Shown here piece after piece: positions 1 through 9,144 of a stretch of 64,000 nucleotides of DNA. This DNA comes from Mucilaginibacter frigoritolerans (GTDB lineage Bacteria; Bacteroidota; Bacteroidia; Sphingobacteriales; Sphingobacteriaceae), in contig NZ_VLLI01000005.1 of NCBI RefSeq assembly GCF_007830615.1, positions 62,001 through 126,000 on the forward strand, read 5' to 3'. The number at the start of each line of letters is the position of its first letter. Within the stretch, counting starts at the first letter, position 1. The position numbers and the translations under genes were made by a program. Under the pieces are notes generated by a model that did not search any database, had not been told where the DNA came from, and saw only the letters and a list, made by a program, of their open reading frames with translations.

Positions 1-406
1 AGTAAAAAAAATAGCATTTGCTACCAACTTTGATAGGGGAGATGTGAATGTGCTGCATACACTGGCTTGTTTTGCCAAGACATTAGACGCAGAAATTGAG
101 GTATGCCACATTTCAGATAATAAGTTTGAAGAAACAGAGGGAAAATATCTGGCTGATGTTTTTGTTATGGAGATTTGTAATAAAGTAAACTATCCAAAAA
201 TTCATTATAATCACATAAAAAGCAGGCAGGTAAATCAAGGTCTAAACTGGTTACATGAACATGCTGGGGTGGATATGCTTGTAATGGTTCACCGACCACA
301 TAGTTTCTTAGCTAATATGTTTTTGAGTAGTCATACACAGAAATTGGCCCAACATGTAAGTTTGCCGTTGCTGGTATTCCCACCAGAATATGGTGCAGCT
401 ATTTGA
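1..406 (+). CDS. Universal stress protein (UspA family), 5' partial
   Basis: The reading frame is open from the left window edge to a TGA at 404-406, so the true start lies outside the window. The visible part begins VKKIAFATNFD, a UspA-type first beta strand, and ends with HSFLANMFLSSHTQKLAQHVSLP followed by LLVFPP, which resembles the C-terminal nucleotide-loop and last strand of UspA domains. In Bacteroidota such proteins often carry two tandem UspA domains of about 140 residues, and this would fit the second one. A GTG at position 44 could be read as a start, but conserved Usp sequence lies upstream of it. The probable role is a soluble cytoplasmic stress-response protein; the ligand is unknown. 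Confidence 0.8.
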   Translation, partial: VKKIAFATNFDRGDVNVLHTLACFAKTLDAEIEVCHISDNKFEETEGKYLADVFVMEICNKVNYPKIHYNHIKSRQVNQGLNWLHEHAGVDMLVMVHRPHSFLANMFLSSHTQKLAQHVSLPLLVFPPEYGAAI

Positions 407-552
407 GTCGCAAAATATGGTAATAGTTGTATTGGGATTAACCGGACAATTTTATTTCAAATTGGCCTGGTGATATTTTGAAGTTGCGAATTACATGAGC
501 TAAGCAAGAACTTTATTTGATGACCAGAAGGTTACTGTGTAGTAAGTAGTAA

Positions 553-1810
553 TTAAAACTCAATTTTAAATACGTGAAATGATGTTTCGTGGAAATAGCT
601 TATTGTCCAATTATTAAGGGTACATATGTTTTTTACTATGGCTAAACCCAATCCCGTACCTTCTGATTTATTGCCTTTTTTAAACCTATCAAACATATTG
701 CTCTTGTCTAAAATCTGGGGTAATCCATCGTTTTTAAACAGAAGTTTATCAGTGTTTAAAATAATGATCAATTTTCCTTTGCTTATATTATGCCTTATAG
801 CATTACTGAATAAATTATTGAGCAGTATATCAATCAAATACTTGCTGGCAGAAATTTCTTTAATAGCCAGATGAGTTTCTACCTTTATTTGTTTATCATT
901 TGTTAACTCATAAAACTGTTTTATTTTTTCTTCAATTAAAATATCCAGCCTCAATAGTTCAATATCAGCTATCAGGTTGTTTTCAATTTTCACCAGCAAT
1001 AATAATGATTGGTTTAACCTTGCCAGTTTGTTTGTAGCAGCATATATATCATTTATTTGTTCATATTGATCCGTCTTTAGGGTTTCATCCTGTATTAATG
1101 TATCCAGTTTTGAAGTGATTACTGCCAATGGGGTTTGCATTTCATGAGAGGCATTTTCCGTGAACTCTTTTAAATTTTGAAAGTCGTTTTTTACATTTAA
1201 TGACATCAACTGAACGGTATCATTCAATTCATTAAACTCATCAACTTTAGTGCTTTTTAAAATGAGGCTTTTATTATCTGAAATATTGAAAGATTTTAAT
1301 TCGGCAAGTGTTTTATAAAAAGGTTTCCATAAACCGTTTAAAATATATCTGTTGGTTATAAAAAGAGTAAGTAATAATCCAATTGATAAAACTAGTGTTA
1401 TTAAACCTATTATCTGCACCAGGTACTCTGTATCTGCTCTGGATACAATGAGTGTAGTTAAATAATTGTTGCCATTTAGCGTTATAATGGATGAAACAGC
1501 TCTTCCTTCTTCCTTCTTCCTTCTTTTTCTCTTTAGGATTAATATATATAGTATCAAAAAAACGCTTGTTAATTTCTTGCTTATTGGTTTTTAAAAATAT
1601 TACGAGGTCCTCATCAAAATCAACCTGCCTGGGTAATTTATGGTTTGCCTTAATATAATCTTTAATCCCGTCAATTTCCTCTATTAAATTTAGGTCGAGC
1701 TGTTTTTTGGCGATATAATTAATTGTGAAAAAGTAAATTATAGCCCCTATAAACAATACAGAAATGGTAATAATAATACTTGCTTTATTGTAATGGACCG
1801 AAAGTTTCAT
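553..1810 (-). pseudogene. Two-component sensor histidine kinase, frame interrupted at a 7-bp tandem repeat
   Basis: Two overlapping minus-strand frames together make one membrane histidine kinase. The first frame starts at 1810 and supplies TM1 (about residues 10-33) and an extracytoplasmic segment. The second frame ends at 553 and supplies TM2, a HisKA H-box (ENASHEMQTPLAV), an N-box (NNLFSNAIRHN) and a G-box (GTGLGLAIVKN). They meet in a TCTTCCT repeat at 1501-1525. Removing one 7-bp unit joins them as PKEKKKEEGRAVSS and gives a 416-residue protein with H220 as phospho-acceptor. The start codon overlaps the stop of the upstream response regulator (TAATG), so the pair is probably translationally coupled. 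As read here, translation would stop about 64 codons after the repeat (at 1313), without catalytic domains. It could be a phase-OFF allele, a pseudogene or a sequencing error. Confidence 0.85.
1501..1525. repeat. Heptanucleotide tandem repeat TCTTCCT x3.6
   Basis: Three complete TCTTCCT units lie at 1501-1507, 1508-1514 and 1515-1521, followed by a partial TCTT. The repeat is inside the histidine-kinase gene, exactly where its two frames join. Seven is not a multiple of three, so each gain or loss of a unit changes the frame. Two or five units would give an open kinase, and the three units seen here do not. Confidence 0.9.
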
Positions 1811-2484
1811 TAAGCTTTAAATTTATAGCCAATGCCATATACCGAACCGATATAATCGTTGCATTTAGCATCCAAAAGTTTTTTTCTGAGGTTTTTAATA
1901 TGCGTATAAATAAAATCAAAGTTATTATGCATGTCCATTTCGTCGCCCCATAAATGTTCGGCAATTGCATTTTTTGATATTACCTTTCCTTTGTTTGCAA
2001 TGAAATATAATAGCATATCATATTCTTTGCGGGTAAGTATAATCGGTGTATCATTAACTTCTACCGTCCTTCCCTGTAAATTGACAGTGATTTCATTGAA
2101 AATTATATTGTTATTACTATTAGCAGCTTTTCGCCTGTAAACAGAAGCAACCCGTGCTTTTAATTCTGCCAAATGAAAGGGTTTTGTTAAATAATCATCA
2201 GCCCCTATGTTCAAACCTTTAATTTTATCATCTAATGAGTTTCTGGCTGATATAATGAGCACAGCCTCATCTTTCATTGCTTTTTTTAAAAAATTAAGCA
2301 CCTCAAAACCTTCACCATCGGGCAGGCCTATGTCAAGTAATACACAATCATAATTGTAGCTTGATAATTTATCAATAGCGCCAGCGAGGTTAACTGTGCT
2401 TTCACAAATATTACCATCTTCATTAAAATAGGTGGTTATATTTTCACGCAGAGCTTGTTCATCTTCTATTACAAGGAGTTTCAC
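1810..2484 (-). CDS. OmpR/PhoB-family response regulator
   Basis: This 224-residue protein has a receiver domain (about residues 1-118) with the acidic pair E7/D8, phospho-acceptor D51 in LLDIGLPDGEG and K101 in YLTKPF. A winged-helix DNA-binding domain follows (about 125-224) with the typical RKEYDMLLYF and NLRKKL segments and a C-terminal YGIGYKF. It is the first gene of a minus-strand pair with the histidine kinase downstream and overlaps that gene's ATG by one base. It should be a transcription factor phosphorylated by that kinase when the kinase is in frame. The target genes are not evident; the VIT/cytochrome b/YceI operon is divergent from it and is a possible target. Confidence 0.93.
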   Translation of the reverse strand: MKLLVIEDEQALRENITTYFNEDGNICESTVNLAGAIDKLSSYNYDCVLLDIGLPDGEGFEVLNFLKKAMKDEAVLIISARNSLDDKIKGLNIGADDYLTKPFHLAELKARVASVYRRKAANSNNNIIFNEITVNLQGRTVEVNDTPIILTRKEYDMLLYFIANKGKVISKNAIAEHLWGDEMDMHNNFDFIYTHIKNLRKKLLDAKCNDYIGSVYGIGYKFKA

Positions 2485-2629
2485 TTTGGGTTTTTATCAA
2501 ATATAACGTTAGATTTTTTTTAAATATATTGAGTGCTTGTATTTATAAAAGTTATAAATAATAATAATATTTATTAAACACTACAGAATTGCTTCAAATT
2601 CAATAAGTACATTTATATAATAAACCCAT

Positions 2630-3115
2630 ATGAGTAAGAATACAAAAGCCACATTTGTTATACAAAAGGTACAACCTGGACTTTTAGGACTAATGGACGG
2701 CTCGGTCTCAACACTCGCACCCATATTTGCCACAGCAGGTTTAACGCATCAGCCTATTAAGGCCTTTTATGTAGGGTTGGCTGCCTCATTGGGAGCCGGG
2801 ATTAGTATGGGCCTGGCCGAAGCATTATCAGATGATGGCACAGTTACAGGCCGCGGTAGCCCGTTAGTTAGGGGAGGTATTACTGCATTTGCCACGGCAT
2901 TGGGTGGTATGCTGCATACCTTGCCATTTTTAATAGACAATTTGCGTATTGCACTGCATTTTGCATATGTTGTGGTTGTATGTGAATTGTTAGTAATCGC
3001 CTTTATCCGTTACAAATTTATGGAAACGCCATTAGTGAAAACCATATTACAGGTTATTGTAGGTGGCGGAATTGTATTTCTGCTGGGCATTTATTTAGGC
3101 AATGTAGGGAGTTAA
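2630..3115 (+). CDS. VIT1/CCC1-type (vacuolar iron transporter-like) membrane protein
   Basis: This 161-residue protein has the VIT-family start [20 protein letters not shown], which matches the first transmembrane helix with its conserved D-G-x-V-S-x-L pattern, and the second helix [20 protein letters not shown]. Two or three further hydrophobic segments follow (about residues 85-100, 108-127 and 138-157). The family moves ferrous iron or manganese across membranes. This copy is shorter than typical VIT proteins of about 230 residues and lacks a long cytosolic metal-binding domain. It leads a plus-strand cluster with cytochrome b561 and yceI-like genes, with 10 bp to the next start. Substrate assignment is by family only. 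Confidence 0.75.
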   Translation: MSKNTKATFVIQKVQPGLLGLMDGSVSTLAPIFATAGLTHQPIKAFYVGLAASLGAGISMGLAEALSDDGTVTGRGSPLVRGGITAFATALGGMLHTLPFLIDNLRIALHFAYVVVVCELLVIAFIRYKFMETPLVKTILQVIVGGGIVFLLGIYLGNVGS

Positions 3116-3125
3116 TAAATTAATA

Positions 3126-3791
3126 ATGAATATAATAGAACCAACAAGTAAAAATCTTAATAATCCATCTACAGTTAAAAGATATTCAGCAAGCCTGCGA
3201 TTATGGCATTGGTTAAATATGATCGTTATAAGTGGGTCGCTTATTACGGTACTCATAAATTCCACCATAACCGATAAACATGCAATTACTGATCTTGTAA
3301 AAGTAAGAATACAGGAAACAAAAGGAGTTGATAATGACCTGAGCCGTTCAGTTGCCGGTGCTCTTGAAGATAAAGTTTGGGATATACATATTTACTTTGG
3401 TTACTGCCTTGCCGGGTTGCTGTTTTTTCGTTTGATACTTGAATTTTTTCAGGTAGCCGATCAGAAATTTATAAGAAGATTAAAAAAAGCCTCAGCTCAA
3501 TTTAAAGCAATTAAAAAAGATCGTCAGGAAGCTTTACATGAACTCACTGTTAAAATAATATATGCAATTTTTTACTGCTTGTTAGCCATAATGGTGGTAA
3601 CAGGCCTGTCACTTGCGTTTGATGATGATTTTCAGGTACTCAAATCAATACATCGCCCGGTTAAAAATGTTCATGGGTTTTGTATGTACCTGATATTGGC
3701 ATTTATTGTTGTTCATTTAGTAGGTGTATTTTTGGCCGAACGTAAAAAGGATAGTAAAGGGATTGTTTCTGATATGATAAATGGCGGTTAA
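3126..3791 (+). CDS. Cytochrome b561-type membrane protein
   Basis: This 221-residue protein has four predicted transmembrane helices (about residues 28-48, 90-112, 148-168 and 190-210). Candidate heme ligands are H28 in LRLWHWLNM, the histidine in WDIHIYFGY, and those in NVHGF and VVHLVGVF. The pattern fits di-heme prokaryotic cytochrome b561, which passes electrons across the inner membrane. It lies between the VIT-like gene and a YceI gene with very short gaps. The E. coli yceJ-yceI pair has the same b561/YceI arrangement, which supports a shared function. The central loop (about 115-140) is unusually Lys-rich. Confidence 0.82.
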   Translation: MNIIEPTSKNLNNPSTVKRYSASLRLWHWLNMIVISGSLITVLINSTITDKHAITDLVKVRIQETKGVDNDLSRSVAGALEDKVWDIHIYFGYCLAGLLFFRLILEFFQVADQKFIRRLKKASAQFKAIKKDRQEALHELTVKIIYAIFYCLLAIMVVTGLSLAFDDDFQVLKSIHRPVKNVHGFCMYLILAFIVVHLVGVFLAERKKDSKGIVSDMINGG

Positions 3792-3799
3792 ATAAATAA

Positions 3800-4351
3800 A
3801 TGATCATGAAAGCTTATTCAATTATTGTTGCATTATTTATTTGTTCTGTAAATAGTGGTTTAGCTCAGCGCTATATACCTGTTGAACAAAGCTCATCGGT
3901 ACAATTTAATGTATCACATCAAATGATATTTAAAAGTACAGTTACAGGTACATTTAAAGGTTTAAAAGGGACAATAGTGTTTGATCCATCTAATGTTACA
4001 GGGGCTACATTTGATATATCGGTAGCCGCAGGTACTGTTGAATCGGGAATTGGTATGCGAGATAATCACTTAAAAGAAGAAAGCTATTTTGATGTAAAGA
4101 AATATCCATTAATAAGCATTAAGTCCCAGTCCATTATCAAAACATCAGGAGAGAATACTTATACTTTCGTTGGTGCACTTACCATGAAAGGCGTAACTAA
4201 GACCATCTCATTCCCATTTACAGCCAAAGCCGAAAATGGAGGTTATCATTTTAAGGGGAATTTTAAATTAAACCGTTTGGAATATAATATAAGTACTGAT
4301 AATTCAATTGATAAGAATGTTGAGGTTGATCTGGATGTTGTTGCCAAATAA
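3800..4351 (+). CDS. YceI-family periplasmic lipid-binding protein
   Basis: This 183-residue protein has an N-terminal signal peptide (hydrophobic to about residue 20, cut after GLAQ). A YceI beta-barrel follows: SSSVQFNVSHQMIFKSTVTG near the start, MRDNHLKEESYFDVKKYP in the middle, and TMKGVTKTISFPF towards the end. YceI proteins bind isoprenoid or amphiphilic molecules and are often encoded beside a cytochrome b561, as here. An alternative start two codons downstream (MKAYSI) is equally plausible and leaves the signal peptide intact. It is the last gene of the operon and is followed by a strong hairpin. Confidence 0.88.
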   Translation: MIMKAYSIIVALFICSVNSGLAQRYIPVEQSSSVQFNVSHQMIFKSTVTGTFKGLKGTIVFDPSNVTGATFDISVAAGTVESGIGMRDNHLKEESYFDVKKYPLISIKSQSIIKTSGENTYTFVGALTMKGVTKTISFPFTAKAENGGYHFKGNFKLNRLEYNISTDNSIDKNVEVDLDVVAK

Positions 4352-4456
4352 CCTCAACACTGTTTGATCCTATTTAAATCCAACACTTACGATACTACAT
4401 TGGATACCAGATCCGTAGTTTGTCTGAACCCTGGTCTTTAGATAATGATTTTATAA

Positions 4457-4500
4457 ATACAAAACAGGCAATAGTGCTACCACTGTTGCCTGTTTTGTAT
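4457..4500. terminator. Bidirectional hairpin terminator
   Basis: A perfect 15-bp inverted repeat (ATACAAAACAGGCAA and its complement) extends inward by a wobble pair and four more pairs around a CTAC loop. It sits between the converging yceI-like gene and the 438-residue amidohydrolase gene, and the A/T-rich arm ends give a U-tract in both directions. Confidence 0.8.
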
Positions 4501-4553
4501 TGACTGCTTTTAATGGCGGGAATTCCTTTATTAAGGAAAGAATATTCAATATT

Positions 4554-5870
4554 CTAAAGATCCACCTTAAAGCCATACTTTGAACTGAACTTTTTATAAA
4601 GTTGTTTATGCAGATTATCAAGGTTAATATCGCGGCCCTGTATAAATGCTTTCTGGACATTGAGGGATATCATATCTAACGCATCACCACCGGAGATAAA
4701 AAGATTGGCATCCTTACCAACTTCCAGCGTGCCAGTAGTTTTATCAATACCCAAAATTTTTGCGTTGTTAATAGTTATCATACTTAAGGCTTGTTCCTTG
4801 GTTAAGCCATAGCCAACTGCCTCTCCAGCCTCAAACGGCAAATTACGCTGGCGCCAGTAGCCAATTCCGGTTAAACCGTACAGCACCCCTGCATCCTGCA
4901 ATATTTTGGGCAATTTGTATGGTTGATAAACATCATCATCATCTCTTGCCGGCAAACGTTGTGTTTCCTTTAAAATAACTGGAACATTGTTGTCTTTTAA
5001 TACACTGGTAACCAAATATGATTCATAACCGCCAACAATAACCTCGCTTATCCCGAATTTTTTAGCAAAGCTAACCGCCTGTATAATTTCCTTGGCGCCA
5101 TCAGCATTTACAAATAATTTTTTGGTGCCGTTAAAAAGCCCTTTCATTGCTTCAAAGCGGATATTTATAACAGCTGGTTTTGCAATTTCGGAGTAGGCTT
5201 TGGCCTCGGTAAATAATTCTGTTATGGCATCAATGGCCTTTTGTGCCTTTTCTGCCGGAGTTTCTTGTTGGCCGGTAGTAGGGGCGGCAGTTCTTCTTCT
5301 GGTATTGGTAACAACAATGGGCCAGGTTAAATGTATACCTATATCAGTTTTATAAGCAGCATCTTCCCAGTTCCATGCATCTAATTGCACTACAGATGAT
5401 TGTCCGGAAATTACACCGCCATCTGGAGTTGTCTGCGCTAATAAAATTCCATTGGAACGTACTGTAGGTATTACTTTCGAATCTGTGTTGTACGCTATTA
5501 AAGCACGTGCATCAGGGTTCAGTTCGCCGGTTTCTTCATCGTCAACATTGCCTCTGGCACCCTCTTCAATTTCAATTAATCCAAGAGTTGTTATCGGACA
5601 AATAAAACCCGGATAAACCTGTTTGCCGGTAGCGTCAACAACAATCGCACCTGCAATATTTGGTGCTGAACCTTCGCCTATGGCAGTTATCTTACCTTTA
5701 TCAAAGGCCACGTAACCATTGGTTATTACTTGTCCATTGCCAACATGTATAATACCGCCGGTTATAATTATGGCTTGTGATTGTGCTGGTGCAGGCGAAA
5801 TATTTGCCTGTCCATAAGTGAGGATAGTGGTAAACAATAATCCTCCAATAATTAAAAATATCTTTTTCAT
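4554..5870 (-). CDS. Secreted amidohydrolase-like protein lacking the HxH metal motif
   Basis: This 438-residue protein has a signal peptide (to about residue 20). It shows the amidohydrolase small beta-sandwich pattern at both ends: GGIIHVGNGQVITNG near the start and GTLEVGKDANLFISGG near the C-terminus. The position where active family members have GFxDxHxH reads GFICPITTLGL (about residues 88-98), so both metal-binding histidines are absent. It is likely catalytically inactive or strongly altered. The gene follows an even larger amidohydrolase gene by 18 bp on the same strand, suggesting an operon and perhaps a protein complex. A Thr/Pro-rich insertion (about 195-215) is seen. The substrate is unknown. 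Confidence 0.8.
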   Translation of the reverse strand: MKKIFLIIGGLLFTTILTYGQANISPAPAQSQAIIITGGIIHVGNGQVITNGYVAFDKGKITAIGEGSAPNIAGAIVVDATGKQVYPGFICPITTLGLIEIEEGARGNVDDEETGELNPDARALIAYNTDSKVIPTVRSNGILLAQTTPDGGVISGQSSVVQLDAWNWEDAAYKTDIGIHLTWPIVVTNTRRRTAAPTTGQQETPAEKAQKAIDAITELFTEAKAYSEIAKPAVINIRFEAMKGLFNGTKKLFVNADGAKEIIQAVSFAKKFGISEVIVGGYESYLVTSVLKDNNVPVILKETQRLPARDDDDVYQPYKLPKILQDAGVLYGLTGIGYWRQRNLPFEAGEAVGYGLTKEQALSMITINNAKILGIDKTTGTLEVGKDANLFISGGDALDMISLNVQKAFIQGRDINLDNLHKQLYKKFSSKYGFKVDL

Positions 5871-5888
5871 CTTAAAATCAGTTCTGGA

Positions 5889-8800
5889 TTATTGATTATT
5901 TTGAGTTTGAATGTTTGTTTGTGTTGCGCCAACGCTGCTTTCTCCAACTCCGTCATCATCGTTGTCTTCATCTTCATCTTTAATACGCGGTCTTCTGCCG
6001 GGTGGCTTTTGTGTTAATGAGCCTTTGTTTTTTGCAGCTATCATTTTTTGGATGATCCTTGCTTCATCAGCCTTCATTGTTTTCTGATTTTCAGCATCTT
6101 TTTCTATATCCCAATAAGGAATACCATCCACATAAGTTTTTTCGGCAACAGCGTAAATAGAAAGCGGATCGGTTGACCAAAGTACCAAATCAGCATCTTT
6201 ACCCACTTTTATACTGCCTACCCGCTTATCAATGTGTAGCATTTTGGCAGGATTAAGGGTAACAAATTTAAATGCTTCTTCTTCGCTTACGTGTCCATAA
6301 GCAACTGCCTTGCCTGCTTCTTGATTAAGCCTGCGGGCCATTTCCTCATCATCTGAGTTAAAAGCTACTACTATTCCTTCTTCATGCATGATTGCACCGT
6401 TGTAGGGGATTGCCTCGGCAACTTCGTTTTTGTAGGCCCACCAATCAGAGAAGGTTGAACCTGCAATATTACGGGCCTTCATTTTATCGGCAACTTTATA
6501 CCCTTCCAAAATGTGGGTAAAAGTATTGATTCTGAAGCCCATTGAATCTGCAACGTGCATCAGCATATTCAATTCAGATTGTACATAAGAGTGACAGGTT
6601 ATGAAACGTTTGTTATCCAAAATCTCAACTATGGCATCTAGTTCAAGATCACGGCGTACATTGTTGCTTTTTACTGCACGGGCAGTTTTGTATTCTTTAG
6701 CACGGGTAAATTCATCAACATAAACCTGTTCTACTCCCATACGGGTTTGAGGATAGCGCAGCGTTACGCCAAATGGCTGATTGTTATTACTGCCCTTAAC
6801 ATTTTCTCCTAATGCAAATTTGATAAAGCCATCAGACCCTTCAAATTTCATATCATCAGCCAATACTCCCCAGCGGTGTTTAATCAATTGTGTTTGACCG
6901 CCAATAGGGTTTGCAGAGCCATGAAGAATGTGGGATGTTGTAACCCCACCAGCAAGTTGCCTATAAATATTAATATCTTCCGGATTTAATACATCAGCAA
7001 TCCTTACTTCCGCGGTAACAGCCTGGGTGCCTTCATTTATACCTCCTTCGGCTGCAATATGGGAGTGTTCATCAACAATACCTGGCGATAAGTGCTTGCC
7101 AGTAGCGTCAATAACTTTTGCTTTTCCGGCGGCAAGATTAGTGCCTACTGCTTTTATCTTTCCGTTTTCAATTAAAACATCTGCATTTTTTAGAATACCT
7201 TCTTTTTCATTGGTCCAAACAGTGGCATTTTTAAATAAAACGGTTTCAGCCTTCGGTAATTCGGTATAACCATACGCGCCGAAAGGATAAATAACGGAGC
7301 CATTGGTAATTGTTGGTTTAGGAGCTTCATGTGCTGTTTGCGGACCTGCAGCACTGATGTAGGTGGCTGTCCAGGTGATGTCAGTACCATCAGGCATTTT
7401 ACCGTTTCCATGAAAGGTAAGCGGCGATATTGCCGTAATATATCCTGTTAAACGTACATTGCTGCCTGGTTTATTTTTTGTCTCGAAGAAAATACTCACG
7501 ATGTCACCGCTACGGTTAATTGTACCTTTGGTACGAACACTGTCATCGCTTCGCTCAACACTTAGGTCATATGAACCAGGTGTTCCGCTGATTTTAAGTG
7601 TTAATCCCTGCAATACATCGCTTGCTAAAGTATAGTTGCCGCGCAAATCTGTAACATCAAGTTTAGTTACTACGTATTTGCGACCTTCTATCCAATTTTC
7701 ATAAATAACATTATCTTTTTTAAATAGTTCATTAGAAGTAATGATGAAATTGGCCATCTTGCCTTTCTCCAGTGTTCCCACCTTGTCTGCTATGCCCAGC
7801 ATTGTAGCCGGGACAATGGTCAATGAATTTAAGGCTTGTTTCTCGCTGAGCCCATTATCAATTGCTGTGCGCAGGTTATTCCAAAAATCTGTAGGTTTTT
7901 GCAACCCAAATGAAGTTATGGCAAAATTGATCCCGGCTTTTTCTAATGTAGCCGGATTAGTAGGAGCCAGTTCCCAATTTTTCAACTGGGTATAGCTTAT
8001 ATTGCGTGCATCCAAAGGATCTTCTACATCGTATGGATCAGGAAATGTAAGCGGAATAATGAAACTGCTGCCGGTAGCCTTCATTGCATCTATGCGCCGG
8101 TATTCGTTTCCGTCAGTTTTAAAAATATATTGTTTGCCAAATTCCTTTGCTATTTTATTGGCACGCATTACATTCAGTGCATCGGTAGTTTCAAAAATTT
8201 GTGGAATATCCTGTGTATGATTAAAAGCATCTAACGAAATATTGTATTCTGCTGTTTGGGTTTTATACCATTGTGCATCATAATAGGTTTGGCGGAGCAA
8301 TGCAATACTACCCATCAGTGATGAAGGGTAATTAGTTGCGGCAGTGCCTTTGCTAAATGAATAGTTTGCCGCCGCCTGGTCGTTTAGCATCACCTGGTTA
8401 TCACGTTCATCGCCAAGGCTAACAGCTACTGATGTGCCTCGGGCAATGCCATCATGTATTAAGGATTGTACAACGCCGAAGCCATTTTTCTTATAATCTT
8501 CGGCAGCAGTTGCGTTGGCATGAAATACCGCTTTTGCACTCATCTCTGGTTTGATGGATTCATTCCATCCATAGGCACCCTGTTTGGTTGAAGTATAAAC
8601 CGGTACTCGACCAAAACTTACTTGTTGAAAAGCTGCACGTGGTGCTTCGGGCATGCCATAAGTAGTATAGGCATCAATAAGACCGGGGTAAATGTATTTA
8701 CCTTTTAAGTCGATGACTACATAGCCAGCCGGTACTTTAACAGCAGGGCCTACTTCTTCAATCTTCCTGTCTTTAATTAGTAAGGTACCATTGGTGATAG

Positions 8801-8948
8801 TTTGGTTGGCGCTTACCACAATGTTGGCATTGGTGAAAGCGTACAGTCCCGGTCGGATATCCCACGGGCCATTAACGGGGAATGTTTCCTGTGCCAAAAC
8901 AAATTGGGTTAAGAAAACAATACAACAAATAAGGTATAGTTTTTTCAT
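5889..8948 (-). CDS. Secreted two-domain amidohydrolase
   Basis: This 1019-residue protein has a signal peptide (to about residue 19) and two consecutive amidohydrolase units. In the first unit the HxH position reads GLIDAYTTYG (about 89-98), so it lacks the metal histidines. A beta-rich linker of about 130 residues follows. The second unit has the intact motif GIVDEHSH (H628, H630) and later candidate ligands in TCHSY, TFTHILEG and FNSDDEE, so it should be the active domain. The C-terminus is a low-complexity, Pro/Asp/Gln-rich tail. It probably hydrolyses a cyclic amide or peptide-like substrate in the periplasm. It is co-directional with, and 18 bp from, the next amidohydrolase gene. Confidence 0.85.
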   Translation of the reverse strand: MKKLYLICCIVFLTQFVLAQETFPVNGPWDIRPGLYAFTNANIVVSANQTITNGTLLIKDRKIEEVGPAVKVPAGYVVIDLKGKYIYPGLIDAYTTYGMPEAPRAAFQQVSFGRVPVYTSTKQGAYGWNESIKPEMSAKAVFHANATAAEDYKKNGFGVVQSLIHDGIARGTSVAVSLGDERDNQVMLNDQAAANYSFSKGTAATNYPSSLMGSIALLRQTYYDAQWYKTQTAEYNISLDAFNHTQDIPQIFETTDALNVMRANKIAKEFGKQYIFKTDGNEYRRIDAMKATGSSFIIPLTFPDPYDVEDPLDARNISYTQLKNWELAPTNPATLEKAGINFAITSFGLQKPTDFWNNLRTAIDNGLSEKQALNSLTIVPATMLGIADKVGTLEKGKMANFIITSNELFKKDNVIYENWIEGRKYVVTKLDVTDLRGNYTLASDVLQGLTLKISGTPGSYDLSVERSDDSVRTKGTINRSGDIVSIFFETKNKPGSNVRLTGYITAISPLTFHGNGKMPDGTDITWTATYISAAGPQTAHEAPKPTITNGSVIYPFGAYGYTELPKAETVLFKNATVWTNEKEGILKNADVLIENGKIKAVGTNLAAGKAKVIDATGKHLSPGIVDEHSHIAAEGGINEGTQAVTAEVRIADVLNPEDINIYRQLAGGVTTSHILHGSANPIGGQTQLIKHRWGVLADDMKFEGSDGFIKFALGENVKGSNNNQPFGVTLRYPQTRMGVEQVYVDEFTRAKEYKTARAVKSNNVRRDLELDAIVEILDNKRFITCHSYVQSELNMLMHVADSMGFRINTFTHILEGYKVADKMKARNIAGSTFSDWWAYKNEVAEAIPYNGAIMHEEGIVVAFNSDDEEMARRLNQEAGKAVAYGHVSEEEAFKFVTLNPAKMLHIDKRVGSIKVGKDADLVLWSTDPLSIYAVAEKTYVDGIPYWDIEKDAENQKTMKADEARIIQKMIAAKNKGSLTQKPPGRRPRIKDEDEDNDDDGVGESSVGATQTNIQTQNNQ

Positions 8949-9144
8949 TTTCAGTAATAGTTATTGCTAATATATTAAATAAACGAATACTTTTTTTTCC
9001 TCTGGAGGGTGAGAAGGCTTACATTTTCGCCAGATGATATAATAAACGGGGAATTTGTGTTCTTGTCACAAAAAAATCACAAACCAGACACTGATTTCTA
9101 TGATTATTTAAGTGGGATTTAGAGATTACCCTTTTTCTTTTAAA

